Source of the DNA: an uncultured Lachnobacterium sp.
GTDB taxonomy: Bacteria; Bacillota; Clostridia; Lachnospirales; Lachnospiraceae
NCBI GenBank assembly: GCA_900543445.1
Contig: UQRC01000022.1
Location: 1 to 45,660, forward strand
Direction of reading: 5' to 3'
Length of the DNA: 45,660 nt
Part shown: piece by piece, positions 1-7,648 of the stretch
Numbering within the stretch: the first letter of the stretch is position 1
How the letters are laid out: every line of letters begins with the position of its first letter
Program-made: the position numbers and the translations under genes
The notes under the pieces: generated by a model
What the model was told of the DNA's origin: nothing
Seen by the model: the letters and a program-made list of their open reading frames with translations, nothing else
Databases searched by the model: none

Positions 1-53
1 ATATCCGGTATCGTCCGCTTGAGATTAAATCTGAGCGCGGCAAACCCGAATTT
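1..53 (-). repeat. Dispersed ~50 bp repeat, copy A
   Basis: Read on the minus strand, this has a 27-nt left block (AAATTCGGGTTTGC...CTCAGATTT), an 11-nt variable centre and the right block GACGATACCGGAT followed by AT. The same two blocks recur at 37534-37583 and 45523-45577 on the plus strand. The outer bases ATTCGG and CCGGAT can pair, so the element may fold as an imperfect hairpin. The window starts exactly at its outer edge, so sequence to the left cannot be judged. Confidence 0.8.
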
Positions 54-103
54 GTGCATTATATTGTAATTCGACTGGTTGAAATAAGAAAGTAACTACC
101 ATG

Positions 104-150
104 TTGACAAACATATGTTCTGCAATTATAATGAGAGCAAACATATGTTC
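104..150 (+). promoter_or_regulatory. SigA promoter with two LexA (SOS) boxes
   Basis: TTGACA (104-109), a 17-nt spacer and TATAAT (127-132) form a perfect consensus promoter. Two copies of AAACATATGTTC lie at 109-120 and 139-150, spaced 30 bp apart (about three helical turns). The reverse complement GAACATATGTTT fits the Gram-positive LexA/DinR box (CGAAC-N4-GTTYG type). Box 1 overlaps the -35/spacer and box 2 covers the expected transcription start, which is ideal placement for repression. The site also excludes the ATG at 101 as the start of the downstream gene. Confidence 0.8.
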
Positions 151-172
151 TTGCGATGGGAGGGGGATACGA

Positions 173-1687
173 GTGGCGAATGTGATGCAGATGGATTCCG
201 TGATGGAGAAGCTGACAATTTTATCGGATGCGGCGAAGTATGACGTGGCCTGTACCTCCAGTGGGGTACAGAGAGGCGGAGACGGCAAAGGCATGGGCAA
301 TGCGCATGCGAGCGGAATCTGTCATGCTTTCACTGGGGATGGAAGATGCATCTCGCTGCTGAAGATATTATTTACGAATGAGTGTATCTATGATTGCAAA
401 TATTGTGTGAACCGTGTCTCGAATGATGTGAAGCGGGCAACGTTTACGCCGGATGAGGTGTGTAGACTGACAGTGGAATTTTATCGGAGAAATTATATTG
501 AAGGGTTGTTTTTGAGTTCTGGAATCATACAGTCTCCGAATTACACGATGGGACTTTTATACGAGACACTTTATCTGCTTCGGACAAAGTATCATTTCAA
601 TGGATATGTACATGTGAAGGGGATTCCGGGTGCTTCGCAGGATATTGTGGAGATGATCGGTTATCTTGCGGATCGTATGAGTGTGAATCTGGAGCTGCCG
701 ACTTCGGAAGGGTTGCGTCAGATTGCTCCGAATAAAGTGCGGCGCAACATCTTGTCTCCGATGCGCCAGATTCAGAATGGGATTGAGGAGAGCAGACGTC
801 ATCATGGTGTGACGACCATGAAGAGTCGTGTCTATATTGATGAGAAGTCTTATTATAATCAGATGGCAGAGATTAGAGACAGTTATGACAGACTCCTTGA
901 TTATCAGAAGGGCGTTGCGGCAATTGGACAGAAGAAGGCTGCAGAAGTTGCGGAAAAGAATTGGTCTCTGCAGTCGGTGCCACAATCAGAGAAGAGACCG
1001 GGGTTAGCGCACCCGGATCGTTATTTTGTTCCTGCGGGACAGAGTACACAGATGATCATTGGGGCGACTGGCGAGACAGATTATCAGATTATGGCGGTAT
1101 CGGAGGCTTTGTATCAACGTTTCGCAATGAAGCGCGTATTTTACTCGGCTTTTATCAATGTTAATCAGGATTCTGCACTTCCGGAGACTGTGGATGGACC
1201 GCCGCTTTTGCGTGAGCATCGTTTATATCAGGCGGATTTTCTGCTTCGGTTCTATGGGTTTCAGACGGACGAACTGTTGTCGGAGAAGCATCCGAACTTC
1301 AACGAACTGATCGATCCGAAGTGTGACTGGGCGGTGCATCATTTGGAACAGTTTCCAGTGGAAATTAATCGGGCAGATTACTACACGCTTCTTCGTGTGC
1401 CTGGAATCGGAACGAAGAGTGCGAAGAGGATTCTTGCGGCGAGGAGATTTGCGGCTCTCGACTTTACAGATATCAAGAAGATGGGAGTTGTGTTAAAGAG
1501 AGCAATCTACTTTATTACCTGCAAGGGAAGAATGATGTATCCGACGAAGATAGAGGAAGGCTATATTACAAGACATCTGATCTATAATGAGAAACCGGAA
1601 CAGATGCTGCTTGCGGATGGATCCAGTGTGGGATATGAGCAGATGACGCTGCAGGATTATATGGATCAGAGGAAGGAGGGAGAATAG
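173..1687 (+). CDS. Putative DNA modification/repair radical SAM protein (TIGR03916-like)
   Basis: Radical SAM enzyme of the family that travels with TIGR03915 proteins and is proposed to act in DNA repair; its reaction is unknown. I choose the GTG at 173 because GGGAGGGGG lies about 6 nt upstream, and because the ATG at 101 lies within the promoter. The protein is then 504 aa. The [4Fe-4S] cluster motif CxxxCxxC is at residues 71, 75 and 78. Near residues 403-425 there is a helix-hairpin-helix segment (LLRVPGIGTKSAKRI), a fold that usually binds DNA backbone, which supports a nucleic-acid substrate. The next gene starts 1 nt after this stop, so the two are co-transcribed. Two LexA boxes in the promoter suggest induction by DNA damage. 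Family assignment is firm from the motifs and the partner gene; function is inference. Confidence 0.88.
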   Translation: MANVMQMDSVMEKLTILSDAAKYDVACTSSGVQRGGDGKGMGNAHASGICHAFTGDGRCISLLKILFTNECIYDCKYCVNRVSNDVKRATFTPDEVCRLTVEFYRRNYIEGLFLSSGIIQSPNYTMGLLYETLYLLRTKYHFNGYVHVKGIPGASQDIVEMIGYLADRMSVNLELPTSEGLRQIAPNKVRRNILSPMRQIQNGIEESRRHHGVTTMKSRVYIDEKSYYNQMAEIRDSYDRLLDYQKGVAAIGQKKAAEVAEKNWSLQSVPQSEKRPGLAHPDRYFVPAGQSTQMIIGATGETDYQIMAVSEALYQRFAMKRVFYSAFINVNQDSALPETVDGPPLLREHRLYQADFLLRFYGFQTDELLSEKHPNFNELIDPKCDWAVHHLEQFPVEINRADYYTLLRVPGIGTKSAKRILAARRFAALDFTDIKKMGVVLKRAIYFITCKGRMMYPTKIEEGYITRHLIYNEKPEQMLLADGSSVGYEQMTLQDYMDQRKEGE

Positions 1688-1688
1688 A

Positions 1689-2519
1689 ATGAGCCGAGAA
1701 CTGACACTGCGGTGTGAGGATTCTCTGGATGGAATTTTTACTGCAATTTACGATGCGTTTGTATATAAGAATCAGATGGAACGTCCTTATACGGACAGTA
1801 TAAAGATTGCAATCGGTGAGGGAAATCTTACACTTTTTTCGACGGACCTTACGGTGGCAACGGATCCGATCAAGGTGGAGAAAACTGTGCAGACAATACA
1901 GAAGCGGCTTGGATATTCTGTGTATGAGACGCTGCTGGAGGCATTATGTCACTACGATGAGGAGCGTGCCAGTGTGGTGCTGGGGTATCTGGTGCGTGCA
2001 TTTGGAAGCGGACACAGTATCGAAGGGCATCTGTCGGACCCTTATGTGATGAGGGTGATGGAGCTTGCACGCAAGGTTAATAATGAGATCGATAAATTTA
2101 ATGGGTTTCTGAGATTTGAAGCGATACCCAATATGGGGTACGAACAGATGGATGCAATAATGGAAAACGAGGAAAATTTGCAAGGGCAGGGATATGGTGA
2201 AGTGCTTTTAGCACAGGTGGAGCCGAAATGCAATCTTGTGCCTCTGATGATGGAGCATTTTGCGGATCGGTTTCCGAATGAGAATTTTATTATTTATGAT
2301 AACAACAGAAGGCTGGCAGCGGTCCATGAGAAGTATAAATCCTGTGTGCTTGTGGAGGGGCAGGAACTTGATATCCCGGATCGGCAGTCGGATTATTTTA
2401 CCGAGTTATGGAAGCAGTATTTTCATACGATGGAGATTAAGCCACGACACAATGAGCGCTGTCAGAATACGCTGATGCCGAAGTGGTACAGAAAGCATAT
2501 GCCGGAGATGCAAGATTAG
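1689..2519 (+). CDS. TIGR03915 family putative DNA repair protein (DUF4130)
   Basis: A 276-aa soluble protein of the family found next to the radical SAM protein upstream; in some bacteria the homologous region is fused to a uracil-DNA glycosylase-like domain. The sequence has the usual features of the family: an N-terminal acidic stretch, a central GxLVRAFG-like segment, and a C-terminal region with MMEHFADRFP and DNNRRLAAVHEKY. No glycosylase active-site motif is recognisable, and here there is no fused UDG domain. A strong ribosome binding site (AGGAGGGAG) lies inside the end of the upstream gene, and the genes are separated by 1 nt. It shares the SOS-type promoter at 104-150. The partner role in DNA repair is family knowledge plus context, not a demonstrated activity. 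Confidence 0.85.
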   Translation: MSRELTLRCEDSLDGIFTAIYDAFVYKNQMERPYTDSIKIAIGEGNLTLFSTDLTVATDPIKVEKTVQTIQKRLGYSVYETLLEALCHYDEERASVVLGYLVRAFGSGHSIEGHLSDPYVMRVMELARKVNNEIDKFNGFLRFEAIPNMGYEQMDAIMENEENLQGQGYGEVLLAQVEPKCNLVPLMMEHFADRFPNENFIIYDNNRRLAAVHEKYKSCVLVEGQELDIPDRQSDYFTELWKQYFHTMEIKPRHNERCQNTLMPKWYRKHMPEMQD

Positions 2520-2676
2520 GATTGTGGAATGTCAAATGATGGATAAGGTGGACGAAAATGAATGATGAGGCAGTTGATCAGAGAAGCAAGATAAAGCATA
2601 TATAGAAGCAACCGGTGGGTTTACTTTGCTGAGGTGTATATGATAAGATGTATGTAATCAATCGGTGGTTTCGTGT

Positions 2677-2705
2677 ATTGACAGCCAAGCAATAAGTGGG
2701 AATTA
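2677..2705 (+). promoter_or_regulatory. Candidate promoter for the DUF5721 gene
   Basis: TTGACA followed 17 nt later by AATTAT. The -35 is perfect and the -10 matches 4 of 6. It lies in the 232-nt gap after the repair pair. No terminator or other element is evident in that gap. Confidence 0.4.
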
Positions 2706-2751
2706 TTGTATGATGATGTCAGACCGATGTATGAGATACTGGGGGATTTAC

Positions 2752-3255
2752 ATGCTCGCATTAGAACTTACGGATATCAGGGATTTTATGAATAAGCTGC
2801 TGCGAAGTGAGATTTTTGACCACTTTCTGTTACAGGAAGGTGTGATCACTTCTGCTGCTTCATATGTGATCGATGGACATATCAACAAGGGATTTTATTC
2901 GGCAGAGGAACTAGAAGAACTCGGACTTGCGGATTGTACCTGTCTGCCGTATTCGATGCTTCGTACACAGTGCTTTGATCTGATCAAAGGAAAGAAGACA
3001 CCTTCGTCTTTCAAATTTGTGCTTATGCTGTCTCCGAAGAATCTTGCGAGAACACTTTCGAGTATACAAAGCAGCTTTACGGGGAATGATATTACAGGAG
3101 TGTTTATGAACATTCGGTATCAGAATCAGCTATTGTCTCTGACAACGGGCATTTCGTATAATATTTTTTCCGTAGACAAGACGCTTGACAATGAGTGGGA
3201 CAGGCTGGTTCGCCAGTTCTTAAAGAAGCATGAGATTGCTTTTGAAGAACTTTAA
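2752..3255 (+). CDS. DUF5721 family protein
   Basis: A 167-aa soluble protein that I recognise as DUF5721, a Clostridia family of unknown function. I place the start at ATG 2752 (MLALELTDIRDFMNKLL), where GGGGG lies about 7 nt upstream and the residues match the usual family N-terminus; the frame is open further upstream but that part does not look coding. Typical family features are the N-terminal 'DIRDFMNKLL', 'YVIDGHINKGFY' near residue 40, and the central segment LMLSPKNLARTL. No catalytic motif, signal peptide or membrane helix is visible. It stands alone between the repair pair and the cold-shock gene. Confidence 0.8.
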   Translation: MLALELTDIRDFMNKLLRSEIFDHFLLQEGVITSAASYVIDGHINKGFYSAEELEELGLADCTCLPYSMLRTQCFDLIKGKKTPSSFKFVLMLSPKNLARTLSSIQSSFTGNDITGVFMNIRYQNQLLSLTTGISYNIFSVDKTLDNEWDRLVRQFLKKHEIAFEEL

Positions 3256-3263
3256 TTTGTCGC

Positions 3264-3292
3264 TTTACTTTTCTAAACTGTTATGCTATTCT
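3264..3292 (+). promoter_or_regulatory. Promoter of the cold-shock gene
   Basis: TTTACT-N17-TATTCT. The -10 sits inside the small inverted repeat ATGCT...AGCAT (about 3283-3298). The expected start leaves a short leader of about 37 nt, unlike the long cold-sensing leader of E. coli cspA. Confidence 0.5.
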
Positions 3293-3336
3293 AAGCATAG
3301 TTGCAGGGCAACACAAATATATTGGAGGTACTTTCG

Positions 3337-3540
3337 ATGAACAAAGGTACAGTAAAGTGGTTCAACAACCAGAAGGGTTACGGATTCATTACCGCTGAAG
3401 ATGGTAAGGATGTATTCGTACATTACTCAGGACTGAACATGGAGGGATTTAAGTCTCTCGAAGAGGGCGCAGCAGTTGAATTTGAGATCGCTGATGGTGC
3501 TAAGGGTCCACAGGCAGTTAACGTAGTAGTTGTAAAATAA
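3337..3540 (+). CDS. csp: Cold-shock protein (CspA/CspB family)
   Basis: A 67-aa single cold-shock domain, the normal length for the family. RNP1 (KGYGFI, residues 13-18) and RNP2 (VFVHY, about 27-31) are both intact, so it should bind single-stranded RNA/DNA and act as an RNA chaperone. The start at MNKGTVKWF is set by GGAGG about 9 nt upstream; an earlier in-frame ATG at 3301 precedes this site and is not needed. Codon use is strongly biased, as expected for a very abundant protein. The transcript probably continues about 200 nt beyond the stop through a structured region to the terminator at 3719-3747. Confidence 0.95.
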   Translation: MNKGTVKWFNNQKGYGFITAEDGKDVFVHYSGLNMEGFKSLEEGAAVEFEIADGAKGPQAVNVVVVK

Positions 3541-3609
3541 TTGCCGAACAATCTAGTTTCTATGTACCTTTTTCTTTCAATGTATTAACTTTTGATAAGG
3601 TTAATATGC

Positions 3610-3672
3610 AGCGTCCGACTGGGCGATACATCAAAGATGTACCGTAGCGCGAAGCAGACTATCGTGGACGGA
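3610..3672 (+). ncRNA. Candidate structured RNA in the csp 3' region
   Basis: Between the csp stop and its terminator lies a segment that folds well. CGTCC (3612-3616) pairs with GGACG (3666-3670). CGAT (3624-3627) pairs with ATCG (3661-3664). TACATC-AAA-GATGTA (3627-3641) forms a perfect 6-bp hairpin, which competes with the preceding helix for one base. A GCGCGAAGC segment fills the remaining loop. This looks like a multi-branched RNA rather than random spacer. I cannot match it to a known Rfam family: its GGGC...AAA...GCGCGAAGC order faintly resembles a c-di-GMP-I aptamer, but the conserved bases do not fit. It could be a 3'-UTR-derived sRNA or a separate sRNA. Confidence 0.4.
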
Positions 3673-3718
3673 TGTTACTTTGTTTTAGATTAAGATATTG
3701 GATTCAACGATTCGAAAA

Positions 3719-3747
3719 AGACAACCGATGATTCGGTTGTCTTTTTT
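3719..3747 (+). terminator. Bidirectional terminator between csp and the NUDIX gene
   Basis: AGACAACCGA-TGAT-TCGGTTGTCT followed by a T run on the plus strand. It is preceded by AAAAAG, so the minus-strand reading also ends in T5. It can stop both convergent transcripts. Confidence 0.9.
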
Positions 3748-3807
3748 GGTGTAAAAGATGTAAATCAGATCCGATATGTGATCGCTAAATCGGAATCGGG
3801 AAACGTA

Positions 3808-4314
3808 TTACGCTTCAAATACCCTGGCAATACTGTCGTAATGAAGGAAGATTCCCTGGGATGCGAGTTCTTTGATCTCACTAAGCGATGCAAATTTGAA
3901 TCCGTCTGTCTCTTCTTCCTGAAGGTGGATATCACTTTCGTCGATGTCCATCTCGTAACGGTAGATATCCACAAAGTAGTTATCGCCTTCACCCGGATTC
4001 TCTCTCTTGTAAGAGAATATATAGCCGCCGCTTATGGCATTGTTCACATCAAGTCCGGTTTCTTCGAGTACTTCACGTCTTACAGCGTCGGCAGATTCTT
4101 CGCCGGCCTGTGCGGCACCGCCGGAAACTTCCCAACATCCTGGTGCCCAGGCTTTGGTCTTGACGCGCTTGGTGATCAGAAAGCTTTTGTCCGGTCTCAT
4201 AATGACACCGAGTACCGTCAGGTGATATTCATCATCCGCAAGATTGAAGTGGTTGCGCTCCATTGTGCGTCCTGTGCGGACTTTGTTTTTATCGTAAATA
4301 TCCCATAATTCCAT
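3808..4314 (-). CDS. NUDIX hydrolase
   Basis: A 168-aa protein with an intact Nudix box (G66-x5-E72-x7-R80-E81-V-x-E84-E85-x-G87-L88), so it should hydrolyse a nucleoside-diphosphate-linked or isopentenyl-type substrate with Mg2+. The N-terminus MELWDIYDKN...TGRT is typical of the YfcD/Idi-like NUDIX subgroup; the substrate cannot be read from sequence. AGAGGAG lies 9 nt before the ATG. A TATAAT (minus strand, 4395-4400) is a plausible -10. The gene is convergent with csp and shares its terminator. Confidence 0.9.
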   Translation of the reverse strand: MELWDIYDKNKVRTGRTMERNHFNLADDEYHLTVLGVIMRPDKSFLITKRVKTKAWAPGCWEVSGGAAQAGEESADAVRREVLEETGLDVNNAISGGYIFSYKRENPGEGDNYFVDIYRYEMDIDESDIHLQEEETDGFKFASLSEIKELASQGIFLHYDSIARVFEA

Positions 4315-4438
4315 CTGTGTTTACTCCTCTAAATGTAATACTTTCATATGATTTGCGCACGCATTGGCATGCTTTCTTGTGTCATGAATTTAATATTATA
4401 CAATTTGCAGATAAAAAGCAAATATTTCCACCGAGGAA

Positions 4439-5917
4439 TTATTTTGCATCAGACAATTCTTCTGCCAGCTGATTCAATGTGGTTACGATTGCTTCTACTT
4501 CGTCGGCAATATCGCTGTTCTTTTCACTGATTTCTACGGTCTCGTTCGAATGTGCGGTAACTTCTTCTGTGACAGCGGAGATGGTTTCGATACCTGAAAT
4601 AACTTGCTGGTTCGCAATATTTAAATTGTTTACCAACTCCTGAAGCTTTGTTGAAGCCTCGGAAACGGAAGCAACTTTTGCTGTGATTTCTTCAAAGTTC
4701 TTTGCGGTATCGTTAACTACCTGATTTTGTTCATTGGAGTTGCTCAGCATATTTTCAATAACCTGAACCATATTCGATAATTCGGTAGAGACATTTTCAA
4801 TCATCTTCGTTATATTGACGGTAGCCTCCTGTGTTTTGGAAGCGAGATTGGAAATCTCTGTAGCCACGACTGCAAAGCCTCTGCCGGCATCTCCGGCTCT
4901 GGCTGCTTCGATACTTGCGTTTAACGCGAGCAAACTTGTCTGGGAAGCGACATCATTGATCAGTGAAATGATGGACTGCATTTCCTGCGCATAGCTGTTG
5001 AGCTTTTCGATTTCATCCGATACATTCTGGTTCGACTGATTGGATAATTCCACATGATGGATCAGTTCGTTCATATTGGCTTTGGACAATTCGATTTGTC
5101 TTGTGGTAGCGCTGATATCATTGGAGATGGCTTCGGTCGACTGATTTACTTCGTCGATCACATGGTGAATTTCCTCGGTCTTTTCCATCTGCATCTGAAT
5201 GGAATCTACGGTCTCCGTAGTTCCCTGGCTGACTTCTTTCATGGAAAGTTTGGTCTGGTTTGCGGTACTGTTCAATAATTCCATTTTCTCTGAAACCATT
5301 CCGATATTCTCTGACATCTGACCGGATACCCGCATAATCTGGGACATCAGATTGGAAATTTTCTCTTTTTCTTTGTTTACAAGCGCCATCCGGTTGGTAT
5401 TCGTTTTTTCGACAGATTTTGTACTGATTGACAAAAACAAGGTAAACAGAATTAATGATGCAATACGGATCTCGATTGTAGGAAGCGTATCAGAAGTGAT
5501 CTGTCGGGTTACACCAAGGTAAGCCACATGGATCACATTACCGATTGTTGTAGCAATCATATAAAGAGTAATAAGTTTGTTATCGCTATAACCGACTAAA
5601 ATGACTGCAGCTATAATGGAATAGATGTAAGCCACCGGTGAAATTGTCGTAAAAATAACAAACATACTAAAAATAAGGAATCCGAACGCAAAAATTTTAC
5701 GAATCAGATCAGATTCTTTATTTCTGGCATATAGTATCCTGCATAAGATATAAGGAACCAGAAGAAGTATTAAAAATACAATAAAGTAGGGAACGGTTCT
5801 ACTTTGTTTCAAAATCTCCACCAGATAGCTGAGTGCCAGAATTGTTACTAAAACAGTGTAGCTTAGCATTGTGATTGCATTCAATCGGTGCTTGTCGGAA
5901 CGATGATCGTGATTCAT
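4439..5917 (-). CDS. Methyl-accepting chemotaxis protein with polytopic N-terminal domain
   Basis: A 492-aa chemoreceptor. The N-terminal ~190 residues hold five to six hydrophobic helices with only short loops, so there is no large extracellular ligand domain. No HAMP domain follows; a short basic linker leads directly into the coiled-coil signalling domain. The highly conserved tip ([22 protein letters not shown], split here as IEAARAG and GRGFAVVA) is intact near residues 330-360, so it should couple to CheA/CheW. I start at ATG 5917 because GGAGGG lies 8 nt upstream; the ATG at 5941 precedes that site. The membrane part may sense a membrane or intracellular cue. No chemotaxis or flagellar genes are in the window. 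Confidence 0.92.
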   Translation of the reverse strand: MNHDHRSDKHRLNAITMLSYTVLVTILALSYLVEILKQSRTVPYFIVFLILLLVPYILCRILYARNKESDLIRKIFAFGFLIFSMFVIFTTISPVAYIYSIIAAVILVGYSDNKLITLYMIATTIGNVIHVAYLGVTRQITSDTLPTIEIRIASLILFTLFLSISTKSVEKTNTNRMALVNKEKEKISNLMSQIMRVSGQMSENIGMVSEKMELLNSTANQTKLSMKEVSQGTTETVDSIQMQMEKTEEIHHVIDEVNQSTEAISNDISATTRQIELSKANMNELIHHVELSNQSNQNVSDEIEKLNSYAQEMQSIISLINDVASQTSLLALNASIEAARAGDAGRGFAVVATEISNLASKTQEATVNITKMIENVSTELSNMVQVIENMLSNSNEQNQVVNDTAKNFEEITAKVASVSEASTKLQELVNNLNIANQQVISGIETISAVTEEVTAHSNETVEISEKNSDIADEVEAIVTTLNQLAEELSDAK

Positions 5918-5957
5918 AGTATTTTCCCTCCATATATACATTCATAACCCCATCTTG

Positions 5958-5983
5958 ATATCTGCCACTATTGACAAATATTA
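5958..5983 (-). promoter_or_regulatory. Possible SigD (flagellar-type) promoter of the chemoreceptor gene
   Basis: On the minus strand TAAT is followed after 14 nt by GCAGATAT, matching 7 of 8 bases of the SigD -10 GCCGATAT and 3 of 4 bases of its -35 TAAA. The spacing is 1 nt short of the usual 15. It lies about 40 nt before the start codon. Confidence 0.4.
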
Positions 5984-6035
5984 TAAAAATTGTACCATAA
6001 CCATTTGAATTATGCGATGTTATTTGACGTAAATC

Positions 6036-6044
6036 TGTTATAAT
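6036..6044 (+). promoter_or_regulatory. Extended -10 promoter for the aminopeptidase gene
   Basis: TGTTATAAT is a consensus extended -10 (TGnTATAAT). The -35 position is poor (GATGTT, 6016-6021, 17-nt spacing). Confidence 0.5.
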
Positions 6045-6122
6045 AGGAATGAAATGTGGCTGTAAAGTGGAGCAAATTGTGAAAGCAGCTGCAAGTGGCT
6101 AAAGAAAGTGAGGAAACAATAA

Positions 6123-7406
6123 ATGAGAGAACAATTTTTGATAGATGTATTGCAGGCTGGGGTGTCACCGTTTCATTGTGTGGAACATTCCCAGCAGATA
6201 CTCGAGGATGCCGGATTTGAGAAAATCCGCTATGATCAGATCTGGAATCTTCAGGCGGGAGGAAGATATGTGTTGAACCATCACGGAACGACACTTTATG
6301 CATTTACCGTAGGACAGGATTTTGATGCAAAAGGCATGCTTCGTATGGCTGCCGCCCACACGGATTATCCGTGTCTGCGCATTAAGCCAAATGCGGATTT
6401 TACGACGAATGCGTATGCACAGATCAATGTGGAAGTGTACGGTGGACCGATTCTCAATACATGGTTTGATCGTCCATTAGGCGTTGCAGGGCGCGTGGTT
6501 GTAAGAAGCGAGGATGTCTTTGCGCCGCGCACGATCCTCTATCGTTCCGACAGACCGGTTCTTACGATCCCGAATCTTGCAATCCATATGAACCGCGAGG
6601 TAAACAAGGGGGTAGAGATCAACAATCAGGTAGACCTTATGCCGATTGTGGATATGTTGCCTGAGGAGCAGCAGAAAAGTGCATATTTCGCAGAGTTTCT
6701 TGCGCGCGAACTGCAGGTTGCAAAGGAAGATATTCTGGACTTCGAACTTGGAACGTATTGTATCGAGGAGCCTGCATATATTGGAATCGAGGAGACGATG
6801 CTTTCCGCTCCGCGATTGGATAACCAGACTTCAGTAGCGGCGCTTCTGGAAGCTATTATGAGCGCGGATCGTAAGAACGGAATCAATCTGATTGCGCTTT
6901 TTGATCATGAAGAGATCGGAAATACGAGCAAGCAGGGGGCGGCGTCGATTCTGCTTCACGATATGGCGCGAAGAATTGCAAGAGGTCTCGGCTTGAATGA
7001 GGAACAGACGGATTGCATGCTTTATGATGCGATGCTTTTGTCGGTAGATGTGGCACATGCGATGCATCCGAATCACAAGAACAAGATGGATATCACAAAT
7101 CAGCCGGTGATGGGCAAAGGATTCTGCATCAAGGAAGCCTGCTCACAGTCCTATGCAACAGATGCTGAGGCAGTATCCATCTTAAGACAGATCTGTGATG
7201 CAAATGAAATCCCGTATCAGATCTTCGTGAACCGTTCCGATGTGCGCGGCGGCGGTACACTTGGTTCTGTTGCATCGACACTTCTTCCAGTGAAGACGGT
7301 TGATATTGGAATTCCGCTGCTTGCGATGCATTCCGCAAGGGAGCTGATGGGAGCAGCGGACATGCGTGCGCTTGCAAAGGCTGTGACGACTTTTATGTGC
7401 ATATAA
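6123..7406 (+). CDS. apeB: M18 family aminopeptidase
   Basis: A 427-aa cytosolic zinc aminopeptidase of family M18 (aspartyl aminopeptidase type), the normal length for the family. The expected metal and catalytic segments are all present in order: AAHTDYP (first His ligand), the RLDNQTS segment (bridging Asp), DHEEIGN (Glu-Glu, general base and ligand), SVDVAHA (Asp), and AMHSARE (last His). It removes N-terminal, often acidic, residues from peptides. GAGGAAAC about 5 nt before ATG 6123 supports the start. It is monocistronic, with its own extended -10 and a terminator. Confidence 0.95.
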   Translation: MREQFLIDVLQAGVSPFHCVEHSQQILEDAGFEKIRYDQIWNLQAGGRYVLNHHGTTLYAFTVGQDFDAKGMLRMAAAHTDYPCLRIKPNADFTTNAYAQINVEVYGGPILNTWFDRPLGVAGRVVVRSEDVFAPRTILYRSDRPVLTIPNLAIHMNREVNKGVEINNQVDLMPIVDMLPEEQQKSAYFAEFLARELQVAKEDILDFELGTYCIEEPAYIGIEETMLSAPRLDNQTSVAALLEAIMSADRKNGINLIALFDHEEIGNTSKQGAASILLHDMARRIARGLGLNEEQTDCMLYDAMLLSVDVAHAMHPNHKNKMDITNQPVMGKGFCIKEACSQSYATDAEAVSILRQICDANEIPYQIFVNRSDVRGGGTLGSVASTLLPVKTVDIGIPLLAMHSARELMGAADMRALAKAVTTFMCI

Positions 7407-7421
7407 GGAAATTGACGGAAG

Positions 7422-7459
7422 GGGAATCCGCTGGAAACAGAGGATTCCTCTTTTGTTTT
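7422..7459 (+). terminator. Terminator of the aminopeptidase gene
   Basis: GGAATCC...GGATTCC stem with a 12-nt loop, followed by TCTTTTGTTTT. Confidence 0.75.
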
Positions 7460-7648
7460 CACAACGCGTTTTCTATAAAAAAATTGTAAAATATATAAAA
7501 ATATTGAATTTCCTCTTTTCAAATGCTGAAAATGATGATAGTATATCAACGTAGTATTAAAAACTACTTATAATGGAAAAAGAAAACATTTTATAAAGTT
7601 TTTGGAAACTTGTTGATATAGCTGGGTTAAGAGAGAAGAGGATGACTT

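Noticed and set aside
101..172. Longer reading frame of the radical SAM gene starting at ATG 101.
   Set aside because: It would start inside the promoter (TTGACA at 104) before the expected transcription start, and it lacks a ribosome site. The GTG at 173 has GGGAGGGGG.
3610..3672. c-di-GMP-I (GEMM) riboswitch downstream of csp.
   Set aside because: Only a loose GGGC...AAA...GCGCGAAGC similarity; the conserved GGGACGCAAAGCC core and the second domain are absent, and the element is 3' of a gene and followed by no aptamer-controlled gene.
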